In this document: piece by piece, positions 1-9,766 of the stretch
Layout of the letters: each line of letters starts with the position of its first letter
Position numbering within the stretch: position 1 is the stretch's first letter
Assembly (NCBI GenBank): GCA_016719565.1
Contig: JADJYU010000024.1
Coordinates: forward strand, 1 to 35,423
Direction of reading: 5' to 3'
DNA from: Ignavibacteria bacterium
GTDB lineage: Bacteria; Bacteroidota; Ignavibacteria; Tepidaquicellales; Tepidaquicellaceae
Length of the DNA stretch: 35,423 bases
Notes under the pieces: generated by a model
The model's input: only the letters and a program-made list of their open reading frames with translations
Told to the model about the DNA's origin: nothing
The model's database searches: none
Position numbers and translations under genes: made by a program

Positions 1-1269
1 AAATTATCAAGAGCATCTTTATTTGATGCCTCCCTTAAATTTAATTTTTTTCTTCTTCTAAATTTCACAGATTTTGAAAAAACTGATTATTTATGCTTAA
101 AATTACTTTTATACCACTCAAGTGAAAACTCTGGTTCGTTTTGGAATCATGTCGTCTGGATTCTCATTGATTTTGCATAAGTTGCAAAAACATAAGTGAA
201 AAGGAGTCATTGTTTGTCATCTAATTCTTTGAATTTTTCTCTTCTGTCTGAAAGAATAGTTTGATCCTCAGTATATGGTAAATTAGACCAGTCAGTTATC
301 TCTAGATCTCTCTTGTAATAAAATGCATTGATTCAGGCTTTTTCTCAATAGATAGTTCGAGAGGAAATCAAATGCAGCGAGTCGAAGTAATTTCTATAAT
401 GAGGTTATTCTTTGAGAGGAACTTCCTACACTAAATTCACCAACCTTTTGAGGGTATAGAGTCTCTAAAAAGTAAATTTGGTCAAATCCCAAATTATCTT
501 TGGAATCATAAAACTCAGAGCTGCTTTTGTAGCAATTGGAAAGTCATCAAATAACATACCCACTTCAGAATGTCATCGTTTAACAACCTTAAAGTAAGGT
601 AGAACTAAGCACCTCACAATAGAACTCTACTTAATCCTTCTTCTTTCTTATCAATAAAAGTATTTTTTCTTTTCATTAAATTTTAAAAACGTTCTTATGT
701 CCTGGGGATAGGGAAACTAGCTGCCCCAGTGCCTCCAAAAACAGAACCCAACTAAAATACTCTCGTATGTCAAAAGCTTTACTATCAGACATCTCATCCC
801 AAAGCATTTTAAACGGTAATTCATTATCAGGTATTTCTGTCATTACAACAGAACCAATTGCAGGATGACCTCGGAATCCTTCATTCAATTGTGTTGTCAT
901 TTCAAGTTGAAAATAAAATATTTGCTAAATCTTTCAGCCCTTGACACATTCTTCTTCACTTATCCAATCCTTTAGAGTTTCATCAGTTTTTTTAAAGATA
1001 TTCCAAACACGATCTTTTTCTTCGTCTGGAGTTTTAATTATTGTTTTGAATAAAGTATTGTTTGAATTTGAACTCTTAAAATATTTTTGACAATTAAGAT
1101 ATTTAGAAATAAGCTTAGTAGTCCTAGCAAGATTTCCATTACCTTTATCGGGGTCTAATCAAAAAATTGACAATTCACATTTGGTATAACTTCAGCTGCA
1201 CTCATATACAAAGTGGCTTCTATTACCTTAGCTCCGTACACTCCAATTCCAATCAGATAATTTTGGCAT
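1..1269 (-). pseudogene. FtsZ/tubulin-like protein, frameshifted, runs off window edge
   Basis: The minus strand reads as one protein spread over several frames. From an ATG at 1269 it starts MPKLL, then IGIGVYGAKVIEATLY (an N-terminal glycine-rich nucleotide-binding type loop), then FFD, an in-frame TAG and DPDKGNGNLART. A fragment at 676-900 carries GHPAIGSVVM. In another frame near 720-745 comes VFGGTGAASFP, which resembles the tubulin/FtsZ signature GGGTGSG. More coding-like text (for example ITDWSNLPYTEDQT near 240-300) continues to the window start. At least five frame changes or stops are needed. FtsZ/tubulin relatives bind GTP and polymerise, so a GTP-binding role is inferred only. 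It lies 17 bp behind a small membrane protein gene and follows a vWA gene, an association previously proposed for an FtsZ-like family in membrane remodelling. The family call rests on two motifs. Confidence 0.5.
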
Positions 1270-1286
1270 AATTATGTAACAATATT

Positions 1287-1761
1287 TTATTTAAAAGAGG
1301 GATATTTTGAACGGTTCCCAGGGGACATTATAGAATGTATATTATCCAAGAAAATCCAGTATGCAATGAAATTAAAACAAATGTGACCAACCAATCTAAA
1401 AGTTAAATATGCTCCCCTCAGAAAGATTCTTGTATATTAACCCAAAAAGAATACCTACTGAGGCAATGATAAGTGTAACAAATGAAGACCTCCAGACTTT
1501 TTTTGCTTTTCCTAAATTTCCTGCTGTTGATTCCTTTCCACCATAATAATACCAAAACAAACAATTTACTACTCCAACCACTGCAGCTATTCCTAAATAT
1601 ATGCGAAAGTTCGCAAGAAATTCTTCAGGAGTAGATACTGACAACATCAATGATTCACTAAAATAACCTCCATAAAATATTGCTGTTATAATCCAAAGTA
1701 CTGCTCCTAATGCAATAGTAATTAAATAATTTAATGGACTTTTTTTCTCATTTATTTGCAT
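1287..1761 (-). pseudogene. Small multi-pass membrane protein, one frameshift
   Basis: The intact first part (ATG at 1761 to a stop at 1396) encodes 121 residues with three hydrophobic segments at about residues 12-30, 53-72 and 93-112. The middle loop carries the sequence FWYYYGGKESTAG. Near 1400 a one-base shift gives YLTFRLVGHICFN and a further hydrophobic stretch, ending at a TAA at 1287-1289, for about 158 residues. The segment LWIITAIF resembles LFWIITAC in the membrane protein at 5823-6273, so the two may be distant paralogues. It sits between the vWA gene (ends 1786) and the FtsZ-like gene (starts 1269), and all three run on the minus strand with short gaps, as in an operon. A membrane anchor for its neighbours is a guess. 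No known family was recognised. Confidence 0.5.
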
Positions 1762-1785
1762 CTTTTAAAAATGTTAACATAAAAT

Positions 1786-3043
1786 TTAGCAATATAAGTT
1801 GGCGATTACCGAAGCATTGGCAACAAGCGATGTAGTCTTACTAACTTTTCAAGGTTATAAGTTTTATTTGCGGATTCAGTCTCAAAGACAGGATCTTCTG
1901 TTGAAAAATCTTTTATCCATTTTGGTGTTTGCAGTCCTTGTAGTTGATTTGTTTTTAAATAAACAAGATATGAATAATTACCAACCACATCATCATTTTT
2001 AAGAATAACTGTTGCTTTTAATTTGTCGCCTGATCATTGAATATTCTCTAATGAAATGTTATTTGTAATTACACTATCAGGAAAGTTATTTTTTCATCAA
2101 TTATAGATTTCTTATAGAAATAATTTCCAGGTTTTCAGCAAATAATCAGCACCGAGTATTTGGAGTAAGTAATTTCAAATCAAATCCGCCTCTTACTACC
2201 TTCTTCCTTCATACTAAAAATCAAATGAATTCTTAATTTCTTGGCAGGTGCTTTCTTATTTACAAATTTTGAATCCCTTGTTTTTATAAGTGATACTTCA
2301 AATGATTTATTTATATGTGAGAAAAAAGCAAAAATTGTTCTTCTTTAACAAAATCTTTTTATTTAAAGCATCAAATAATAATTCCATATTATAAGGGGTT
2401 CCAAAAACAATTGCATAGAAAGGTCTTTCATCAGTTTTAAGTTTACTAACCTTTTTGGATATGAAGGTATGTCATAAACTTTTCCGTCAAATCCACTTTT
2501 GACACCAATTATTCCCACCATTATAGTTCTTGGAAAACATTTTTTCTTTAAATCGTTCAACCATAATACTTTAAGCATCTCCCCTCATCTTGAAACTAAA
2601 TCAGTAATCAAAACACTTAATCTATTTGCATCGTCTTATTTACTACACTATCTATAAGGTTTTTGAAGATTAATAGTTCTCTTTCTCAAAATTTTAGATC
2701 AGTTTTTGCTAATCTAAAAACTCTGACCTTTCAATAGAGTTTTTAATTCTTTCCACCAAATTTAAAAATTTTAAGATCTCCTTTTTTTCCAAGCAGAGAA
2801 CTCGTTCCTAATTGGTCAAGAAAATCACTGAATGTAGAATTATCTACTTACCGAAAACCTTCCATTGAAGTTGTTGCATCAAGTAAACATCAATTTCAAT
2901 TTGATCTGTTTTTCCAGTTTTGTTCCAACAATTTCGGTATCCGAGTATTCCCACACAATTCGGATACTTTCTTATTCACAGTTAGAAATTAATTTGCATA
3001 AAACAAAACAAATAAATAAATATATGCTTAGATTAAATCTCAT
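1786..3043 (-). pseudogene. von Willebrand factor A (vWA) domain protein, heavily frameshifted
   Basis: Fragments in three frames line up as one protein of about 420 residues. An ATG at 3043 opens a hydrophobic start (MRFNLSIYLFVLFYA) that looks like a signal peptide. Near 2845-2900 comes EIDVYL followed in another frame by DATTSMEGF, a MIDAS-like DxTxS metal-binding motif of vWA domains. Further on, LSVLITDLV, IMVGIIGVKSGFDGKVYDIP (2470-2530) and RPFYAIVFGTPYNMELLFDA (2370-2430) fit the later strands of such a domain and a following conserved block. The end is read as ASVIANLYC with a stop at 1786-1788. vWA domains bind protein ligands through a divalent metal. The gene leads a three-gene minus-strand set with a membrane protein and the FtsZ-like protein. 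The domain call is fairly secure, but exact boundaries are not. Confidence 0.5.
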
Positions 3044-3059
3044 ATTTATTAACATTTAA

Positions 3060-3740
3060 TGATATTATTTAACACTTATAATTAAAATGATTTTTTTTCT
3101 CTTTAAGTAAAAAGGATATAACTAATACTTTCTTTCTTAAATGCACGTAAAAAATGATTACAATTTAGGGATGTTGAGATCCCAAAAGAACTACTTAATA
3201 TAGAGACCAATCTAATCTTTTACTTTTCTTCTTATTTAGAAAGTAAAACTATTTAAAATATTAACTATTGCAATGAAAATAGTATAGTGAGAATCTTTAC
3301 ACATTAATTCAAAATTAATTGATTTTCTGAAATGAAAATTTTGGTCGTTGCATTATAAGAAAATTTTAGTAGTTACTTCTTCAATTTCAATTTTCACTTG
3401 AGGCTGTAAGTTAGAAAATGATTTTTAGAAATCATTTGTAAATACTTCCTTTGGGGGCATTTGAAAGAGTTGGTTAAAGTGTCACTTAATCCGCGACACT
3501 TTAATTCGAATGAGGAGTATTACTTTGTCCTGGAGTTTGAACGAACCATAGCTCGGCATAAAAAAAAGAAAAAATTTAAAAAACCCACAAATTGAGGGGA
3601 GCTTTCTCTACTCGGGCCATTGTTTCTTACTTATGTCATTTCCGAATTTTTCTAGGTTAGATGATGAATTTTGACTGCATAGTAAGGGTGATTTAGTAAA
3701 GTTAATAATACTAATTTAATCTTTTGTAAGTGAGCTTGAA
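3060..3740. other. Long gap with a partial duplicated segment
   Basis: No convincing open frame is seen across this 680-bp stretch. Positions 3369-3494 closely resemble 6456-6584, which lies in the 3' half of the minus-strand gene at 6403-7010. Read on the minus strand, both give MPPKEVF, then TNDF, KSFSNLQPQ and KIE in nearly the same order. The copy here has an in-frame stop within that block and no similar upstream coding region, so it looks like a 3' gene fragment left by duplication. The rest is AT-rich with homopolymer runs. Confidence 0.45.
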
Positions 3741-3742
3741 AG

Positions 3743-4003
3743 TTAAGAAAAAGCACTCAGTGAAACTACAACAATAGCAATCCCCATCAACTTGGTTGTC
3801 GAATCATTTGTTTCAAATGTTAATATTATGAATGTCCACCATTGTGCTGCTATTTCAAATACTGTATCGAATCTATCGAGTTCCGGAAATTTTTTGCGAG
3901 TAGCATTTATCACTATATAAAATGCCATAATTGTAGCCACCGCACCGCCTAAATATGCAGCTGTCAAAGCATAAATAAATTTTTTAATATTTAGAACGCT
4001 CAT
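3743..4003 (-). CDS. Small two-helix membrane protein
   Basis: This intact 86-residue ORF starts at an ATG eight bases after the stop of the preceding coiled-coil gene, which suggests co-transcription. It has hydrophobic segments at about residues 9-32 (YALTAAYLGGAVATIMAFYIV) and 67-84, joined by a charged loop containing RKKFPELDRFD and QWW. The second helix runs up to the stop, so the C-terminus may be shortened by an indel, as is common in this part of the window. No family was recognised. By context it belongs to a run of small envelope proteins on the minus strand. Confidence 0.5.
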   Translation of the reverse strand: MSVLNIKKFIYALTAAYLGGAVATIMAFYIVINATRKKFPELDRFDTVFEIAAQWWTFIILTFETNDSTTKLMGIAIVVVSLSAFS

Positions 4004-4010
4004 TCAATTA

Positions 4011-4410
4011 TTAATTTTCAACTAACTTAATTATTTGATTCAGCAAATGTAAGACATATAATATACTACCCTCATTAGCTTCTTAAAAAAAAACAAAAAA
4101 AGATACATATTTTTGGAACATTAAAAAAGTACTGGATTCTTTATTGGATAAGATTAAAACCAGTAAGTTTTTTTGTATTAGAAGTATTTTATTTTGATGT
4201 ATATCTTTTATTTTCGGTTTGCTTGCTTCATTTTTTAAAAGTTTATTAATTTTTTTCCTAAATTCACTTGCTTCACTTTTTAAATTAGTTACCCTTTCTT
4301 CAATTGTTAAGACTGATTTTTCTGGTTCACTTGCTTTCCTACACTGGGAAATAGACTTTACTGAAAATAAGTAATAACGATAAAGTGCAATTTAATAATA
4401 ATTTGTTCAT
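4011..4410 (-). pseudogene. Putative coiled-coil lipoprotein, frameshifted
   Basis: From an ATG at 4410 the minus strand encodes a hydrophobic start MNKLLLNCTLSLLLIFS. A one-base shift then gives SISQCRKASEPEKS, where the cysteine could be a lipobox. The following frame is rich in Lys and Glu (ERVTNLKSEASEFRKKINKL) and looks like a short coiled coil. A second shift gives EANEGSILYVLHLLNQIIK, ending at a TAA at 4011-4013, eight bases before the next gene. The total is about 130 residues. The combination suggests an exported, membrane-tethered helical protein. The assignment depends on two frame repairs and no family was recognised. Confidence 0.35.
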
Positions 4411-4503
4411 TCTTAATTTGCTAAGTTTAAAAAATTCGAATGTCATATCATTCTTTATCTGTAGTACACATTTTTATACTCTTAGTGCCCATCTTGATCT
4501 TCT

Positions 4504-4830
4504 TCATACTCCTTCTTCAAAAGGATCATCAATAATTTCAATAATAAAATTGAAAACAGCTTGATTCTGGTGTCTGATTTTATCTGTAAAATCATAAGTT
4601 GACGCTATGTAATATCCCGGGCTTAAATTTACTTGAAAATATTTTTCTGAAGTTGTACTTTTTGTTGTTATGTTATTACGTATTAAAGACATTGTGTTTC
4701 CATAAAAATAATCAGAGAATTTACCAATTTCTATATTTCCAGCCACTAATAATTTATGTAAACCAATATTTTCTACTTCAAGCTTACTATCCTCTGAATA
4801 ATTTACTTTCCTATTGGTGATAAATGCCAA
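4504..4830 (-). CDS. Hypothetical protein, start uncertain
   Basis: The open frame ends with DDPFEEGV at 4504. The first usable start in frame is a TTG at 4830, but the same frame runs upstream to a TAG at about 4877, and an ATG lies just before that (about 4886), right behind the stop of the preceding lipoprotein gene. The true start may therefore be hidden by an indel, or this could be a continuation of the neighbouring gene. The 108 visible residues contain alternating hydrophobic strands (KLLVAGNIEIGKF, YFQVNLSPGYYIASTYDF) that suggest a beta-rich fold. No catalytic motif or family was recognised. Confidence 0.45.
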   Translation of the reverse strand: MAFITNRKVNYSEDSKLEVENIGLHKLLVAGNIEIGKFSDYFYGNTMSLIRNNITTKSTTSEKYFQVNLSPGYYIASTYDFTDKIRHQNQAVFNFIIEIIDDPFEEGV

Positions 4831-4887
4831 TTTGGAATTACCATACCTGCTTCCGACTCTTTGTTGAAAAAACTATCTCTCCATTTT

Positions 4888-5448
4888 TTATTTTGTAGGA
4901 TTAAAATCTTTGATCTCATCTTCACTTGTATAGTAGAAATTTGGATTTTTTATGGATCCGTGTATTGTGCCCCCATCATCAAGTGTTCTAAAAGTTCCTG
5001 AAAATTGAACTGTTGAAAGTCTTTTAAATTCCTGAATTTCTTCAAATTTTCCATTATCCCTTTTTACATAACAGCCAATTCCAGGTAAAATATCAAATAC
5101 AATTATTGGTTTATTAATTATTTTTGTTTGATCTTTGGTAAGATAAGATACTATTGTTTGATTTTTATTTTTACCAGCCTCAATCATTTTATCATCATAA
5201 ATAATGATAAAAAAGGAATAACTTGATTCAAGTCCTGTAATTTTGTACTCTCCGTTCTTATCAGTGGTAGTGGTTTTTGTAAAACTTGTTTTTTCTTCCG
5301 TATCCAATCTTGGGACCGCTTTAACAGTTATTCCTTCAATTGGTGCCGAAGTGGGGCCATACAATACGGTTCCTTTTACTCCAGTCTTATTACACCCTGT
5401 TAATATTAATACAAACAGTATCATAAAAAGTGGTAAAAGTTTTTTCAT
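4888..5448 (-). CDS. Lipoprotein with carboxypeptidase-regulatory-like beta domain
   Basis: The start was placed at the ATG at 5448, because MKKLLPLFMILFVLILTGC is a textbook lipoprotein signal with the lipobox LTGC. An ATG 15 codons upstream (5493) gives a poor signal peptide and overlaps the preceding gene. The mature part begins KGTVLYGPTSAPIEGITVKA and continues TTTTDKNGEYKITGL, the pattern of carboxypeptidase-regulatory-like (transthyretin-like) beta-sandwich domains found in Bacteroidota envelope proteins. The remaining 100 residues are beta-rich with no recognised motif. The product is probably anchored in the membrane facing the periplasm or surface. Neighbours are small envelope proteins of unknown role on the same strand. 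Confidence 0.65.
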   Translation of the reverse strand: MKKLLPLFMILFVLILTGCNKTGVKGTVLYGPTSAPIEGITVKAVPRLDTEEKTSFTKTTTTDKNGEYKITGLESSYSFFIIIYDDKMIEAGKNKNQTIVSYLTKDQTKIINKPIIVFDILPGIGCYVKRDNGKFEEIQEFKRLSTVQFSGTFRTLDDGGTIHGSIKNPNFYYTSEDEIKDFNPTK

Positions 5449-5476
5449 AGTTTTGGTTTTAAAGATTAATAAATTG

Positions 5477-5748
5477 TTAATCAATTTTTCCATCGTGAAT
5501 TATTATACAATTGATTGGAATATATGATCTCTCAACTGAATGGTTATCATAATACACAATAATATAATCATCATTGACTTCTTTTAATCTTCCGGCAGTT
5601 CCACATCCTTTAAGCGCACAATATTTTTTGCATAATCAAAATGATCAATTTCATCAGGTATGATTGTAATTTCAACCATACAAGATTTTGCCACTCCAAC
5701 AAATCTTTGCAACTTATCCTTTAAATAAATCGTTGTGAAGGTGTTCAT
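5477..5748 (-). pseudogene. Small hypothetical protein, possibly Sm-like fold, one frameshift
   Basis: An ATG at 5748 begins MNTFTTIYLKDKLQRFVGV and runs in frame to about 5595. A one-base shift there gives GRLKEVNDDYIIVYY followed by SYIPINCIIIHDGKID and a stop at 5477-5479 that overlaps the alternative start of the next gene. The total is about 90 residues. The strand pattern G-L-x-x-V-N-x-D-Y-I followed by IP-x-x-x-I resembles small SH3/Sm-like barrels, but this is a pattern-level guess without a family match. The overlap with the downstream lipoprotein reading frame supports coupled expression. Confidence 0.35.
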
Positions 5749-5822
5749 TAATTAGGATTTTCTAAATGCAGTGAATCACATTCCCGCATTATTTCTGATC
5801 TTCTCTTTTTCTTGATTATTAT

Positions 5823-6273
5823 TTAAATCTGTGATTTCCTTATTATTCTTTGAAATTTGAGTATACCAAAAACTCCACCAGCTATGACAACTAATCCAAT
5901 CCATGTTAATGGATTACTTGCAAAGCTGAGCTAGAACATGCAGTTATAATCCAAAACAAAAGCCCAAACAAGACAAGATATACTGCACCTTTATATCCAT
6001 TCTTTTCCGCAAAATTATATCCAAAATATTCATTTTGTAACTGTTCAAATTTTTCCTTATTTGGAAAATTCATCGGACGGGTAAAGTGTAACTTTACATA
6101 CTTCTGAGTATTTGTAACTGAATATAATTTATCACCACGTGTTTCCATGTGTGATTCTTTTGTATCGACCGTTTGAGTACTTTGCAAATTCCAACGGAAT
6201 TTTGCATTACATCAATGAAATATTGTTCATCGCTTGGGTGAACTTGAATTGATTTGCTTTCAGTTTGCTGCAT
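5823..6273 (-). pseudogene. Two-helix membrane protein, two frameshifts
   Basis: From the ATG at 6273 the sequence reads MQQTESKSIQVHPSDEQYFI, then shifts frame near 6190 into the longest fragment (5906-6187). That fragment contains NTQKYVKLHFTRPMNFPNKE and a transmembrane helix AVYLVLFGLLFWIITAC. Another shift near 5925 gives NPLTWIGLVVIAGGVFGIL, a second helix, and a basic tail RIIRKSQI ending at 5823-5825. The repaired protein has about 150 residues with a soluble N-terminus and a C-terminal helical hairpin. It shares an xWIITAx helix motif with the membrane protein at 1287-1761. Its function is unknown. Confidence 0.4.
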
Positions 6274-6402
6274 AACTTTCCTTTCTTTAATTGTTTTTTA
6301 ATGTATAGTTTAAATTATATTTCCATTTTTAATGCAAATTAAAAATACATTCTCTAGACCTAAAAACAAATGCTCAAACTAATTCATATCGGATGAAATA
6401 AT

Positions 6403-7010
6403 TTATTCTTCAATACTCATTCGTTCATCAATTAGAGGATTTTCAATAACTTTTTGATTACTTTTTCAGCTTCAATTTTAGCTTGGGGTTGTAAGTTAGA
6501 AAATGATTTCCTGAAATCATTTGTATAGAATACTTCCTTTGGGGGCATTTGAAAGAGTTGATTACAGTGTAGAACTTAATCCGCTTTTTATAGAATTATC
6601 CATTAAGTCATCTGTGAAATTTAGAAATTCCGGGAATTTTCGTCAACTTCAATATCTTCTATGATCGCCTGCAAAAGTTCATTAATAATATTAAGCTTTT
6701 TAAATAAAGGTTTGGAAATTTCAACCAGATCTTTATTGGATGATTGTTCTATTGATTTCCTGATTTCTCTAATAAGTTTTCATTAATGGAAAAACTTTCC
6801 TGTGCCTGTTCGGAGTTATAATGCAAAAACATTCCTTTATTTGAATCAATGAATACAATAAGACTATAAATGATCTCAATTAGTTTTTCCTCACTCAATT
6901 TCAAATTTACAGAATTTTGTTCAACTGCTTTTGATTGGGAGCTGAAGTTTGAAATAGCAGAAAGAAAATGCGGTAAAAGAGTCCGTTGATTTTAAGGATA
7001 ACGCGCTCAT
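6403..7010 (-). pseudogene. Hypothetical helical protein, several frameshifts, partly duplicated at 3.4 kb
   Basis: An ATG at 7010 opens MSALSLKSTDSFTAFS. A shift then gives SNFSSQSKAVEQNSVN and a long charged helical stretch (KLSEEKLIEIIYSLIVFIDS), then SIEQSSNKDLVEISKPLFKK and LLQAIIEDIEVDENS, then after another shift DLMDNSIKSGLS. The 3' part reads MPPKEVFYTNDFRKSFSNLQ and ENPLIDERMSIEE with a stop at 6403-6405. About 200 residues result after four repairs. The 3' 125 bp or so is duplicated in degraded form at 3369-3494. The text FYTNDFRKSFSNLQPQAK vaguely recalls RelE/ParE-type toxins, but no family call is justified. It is the first of a minus-strand series of unknown genes. Confidence 0.3.
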
Positions 7011-7170
7011 TTATATTAAATATTTTTTAGTTGATAATTTTTGCCGGGAAATCTTAACTTTTGTTGCTATAAAAAATAAATTGTTCTTTGCTTTTGAATC
7101 AATACTATTCTATATCTGTCACCTATTTCTGTTTTAAAGAACTCTTTAAATTCTAATTTATAACGTTTTA

Positions 7171-8401
7171 TCACCTTAAAAGTATCATCTTCCTGTTTTC
7201 ACTAAACCGCTCCGAAGTAAGCCTGTAAAAATAAATCCCGCTCGATAATCCGCTCCCGTCAAATGTAATGCTGTAATATCCTGCATTCACTTTTCCGTTC
7301 ACTAATCCAGCGACTTTTTACCTGCTGAATTATAAACATCCAAAGAAATGTATTCAGCCCCTGCCATATAGAATTCAATTTTCGTAACCGGATTAAAAGG
7401 ATTGGGATAATTCTGATACAATGAAAATTTCACCGGTACAATTTCCTCCGTATTACCAATTGCCGAAAGACCTCCGTTAGTTGTCTTTATTATTGTCCCA
7501 TTGTCACCGGCTGCATATCCTGTTATACTGTCTGTTAAAAATACGCTCCTTAATGTTGAAGCGCCGCCGTTTTGAGTTGTCCATGTCAGACCCGCATCTG
7601 TTGTCTTTAAGATCAGTCCGTTCTCTCCCCGCAGAATCCGGTATTTGTTCCTGCAAAATCAATGCTGTGAAGCTGCTGCGGAAATAGCTGTGTCGTCCAG
7701 TTCTCTCCTCCGTCTATAGTCTTTGAAATTCCTCCCTGCCCGTCAAATACTCTTGAACTTGCGAATCCGGTGCTTTCAGTTATAAATTCAATATCGGATA
7801 AATTGCCTTCGTTGCCGTTAAGATAAAAATTGGAAAAGCTCCAGTTCATTCCGCCGTCTGTTGACTTTGCAACGAATGGCTGAAAGATCGTATTCACGCC
7901 AACAGTGTAGGCGGTTGTTTCCGAATACATATCTGCGCCATAGTAAGTAACCAGAAAACCGTTCTCTGCAACAGTCCAGTCACGTCCCGAATTTGTCGAA
8001 TATAAAAGCGTTCCTCCCGATCCCGAACAAACGCCCCGTGAGTTAACAAATGAAACAGCCCGGAGATTATCCGTCACGCCGATCGCTGCAGTGTTCCAGC
8101 TTGCTCCTGAATTTTCAGTAAAAATTATTACGCCTGCATCAGCGCACACAACTCCCGAGTCAGCATTAAAAAAATAGATTGAATTTATATTCTGATTAAT
8201 GCCTGTACTGACATTACTCCAGTTAATTCCGCCGTTGGAAGTTCTGAGCATTTTACCGTTCTCCCCTCCTGCAAATCCCGTCTGCGGATTTACAAAAAAG
8301 ACAGTTCTCAGATTCTCATTTGTTCCGCTTGACTGTGAGATCCATTGGGATAATAGAATGCCTGGAAAGAAGGAAATTAAAATTAAGATTATTTTTTTCA
8401 A
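7171..8401 (-). pseudogene. YCF48/BNR-like beta-propeller protein with T9SS sorting domain, two indels
   Basis: An ATG at 8401 opens a signal peptide (MKKIILILISFFPGILLSQ). It is followed by repeated blocks of the type GxxGxxxxTxxGGxxW, for example GFAGGENGKMLRTSNGGINW, typical of YCF48/BNR propellers. The frame breaks at about 7620, where an extra AG turns GENGL into GERTD. The next frame continues KTTDAGLTWTTQNGG and SLYQNYPNPFNPVTKIEFY, the start of a type IX secretion C-terminal sorting domain. A missing A in an A-run near 7310 shifts once more into VNGKVNAGYYSITFDGSG and SENRKMILLR, ending at 7171. The repaired protein has about 410 residues and would be exported and released or anchored at the cell surface by the T9SS. 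Both indels look like sequence errors, because the family pattern is continuous. Confidence 0.75.
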
Positions 8402-8968
8402 AATGAATTTATTGTATATAATATAAAATTATTGTCTTTAAAATATTTTTAATGTTTACATATAAAATAATTTTATAAATCTAAATTTAAAATGAATTCG
8501 AAAACACCCAATCTCTGACTTGAACTTTTAACGAATTCTGCTAAATTAATTATTCAGGGTTTCTCCTGATTCTCAAAAAATCATTTATCAACTTAACGAA
8601 AAAACTATGGAATTAAACAAAAGTAGCTCCGTCAGCTTCTTTGGTTTCAAATGGTATTACAGGAAATACCTTAGGTTTATCAAATCCTTTTCATTCCTGA
8701 TGAAACTGGTTCCTTTTATCACCAGGATATTCATTTTCATAAAATTCTTCAGCGTTGATTTCTTCGTCAGGATATTCAGCTTTTTTAAAAGTCTTAGAAT
8801 ATATTACAGGATACTGGAAGCGTATCCCGCGTTTTAAAAAAGAATACGGTTCTAAATCTTTTCATAAAATATATAATCACACCTATACATTTTTCCCGAC
8901 GCTAAATTACTAATAAGTAGCTAAACATTTACAATAATTCTTAAGCTGATTTGTGCCGATGTGAAGTA
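8402..8968. other. Gap with a decayed coding-like stretch
   Basis: No intact gene is evident. The minus strand between about 8840 and 8610 contains text with a coding-like charged composition (KTFKKAEYPDEEINAEEFYE, then FPVIPFETKEADGATFV), interrupted by stops and preceded by a short MKRFRTVFFFKTRDT at about 8865. The plus-strand frame over the same bases (8607-8837) is a Phe/Ile/Lys-rich peptide that looks like an antisense shadow. The most likely reading is a small broken minus-strand gene. Confidence 0.3.
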
Positions 8969-9766
8969 TTAAACTTTAATACCCTTACTTCCAAAACCCG
9001 CTCTTAATTTATCTTCATTATCCTGCCACATCAGCTCTGCATATGCATAATTTTCACTCCCAAGATCATTAACCGGAATAGCGTAATCCATACCTCCCAG
9101 TAATTTCCATATAAATGAATTTTTTGCTTCTTTCAAATTTTTAAAAGTATATACAGGACCATGGTCACAGAATCCCGGCATATCGGGATAACATACATAA
9201 ACATTGATAATGTTAGGATCATTTTTTTTCTGCTTTCCGCGCTGAACTGCAAAAGCTATCGGAGTATTATTTGTCATTAATACATGAGTTATTTGAGGCG
9301 GGATAATTGTATTTAAACACTCATTCTCAATTGAATCTTTTATGGATGAAATGGATGAAAAGGATAAAGCGACAAACGGTATGTAACTTTCATTCTGATT
9401 AGATTCAGGCTTGCCTGCCTTCGCTTCAAGTATCAGCTCTATCGGATTGTCAGTAAAATCAACATAAGCCGGTGATTTATTTTTATCCGATAATTCTTTT
9501 TTAATTCTTTTCTTTAATTCTTTATTTTCCAATTCCTTAATTAACTGCTCATATAACTTTAACCCGAAGTCAAGTGACATCAGAAATTTTTGTCCTTCGA
9601 AATCAACTATTGAGATTGATGAAAAAAGAGATTCATCAACTTTCGCAATATTGTGCAATCTATGCGAATACGAATTGTAGACAGTTTCACTTCCAAATGT
9701 TTCAGAATAAAAAGTTCCAAAATCCGGATAAATAAAAGCTTCCTGAATATTATTGTGCTTTTTCAT
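8969..9766 (-). CDS. Hypothetical protein, 265 residues
   Basis: This is an intact minus-strand gene from an ATG at 9766. It has no signal peptide and no long hydrophobic segment, so it is probably cytoplasmic. Visible features are a Lys/Glu-rich region at about residues 70-100 (ELENKELKKRIKKELSDKNK), a central beta-rich part (ITHVLMTNNTPIAFAVQRGK), YVCYPDMPGFCDHGPVYTF at about 190-210, and a tail with Asp/Glu-rich segments. Composition and length are those of a real gene, with frame intact over 800 bp. No family, catalytic motif or pathway was recognised. It lies behind an unknown secreted protein on the same strand with about a 100-bp gap. Confidence 0.6.
   Translation of the reverse strand: MKKHNNIQEAFIYPDFGTFYSETFGSETVYNSYSHRLHNIAKVDESLFSSISIVDFEGQKFLMSLDFGLKLYEQLIKELENKELKKRIKKELSDKNKSPAYVDFTDNPIELILEAKAGKPESNQNESYIPFVALSFSSISSIKDSIENECLNTIIPPQITHVLMTNNTPIAFAVQRGKQKKNDPNIINVYVCYPDMPGFCDHGPVYTFKNLKEAKNSFIWKLLGGMDYAIPVNDLGSENYAYAELMWQDNEDKLRAGFGSKGIKV

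Noticed and set aside
6403..6584. RelE/ParE toxin at the 3' end of the gene at 6403-7010
   Set aside because: Only a vague similarity (FYTNDFRKSFSNL); no catalytic residues or antitoxin gene could be identified.
8607..8837. Plus-strand 76-residue Phe/Ile/Lys-rich reading frame
   Set aside because: Composition looks antisense to charged, coding-like minus-strand text, and there is no ribosome binding site or family pattern.
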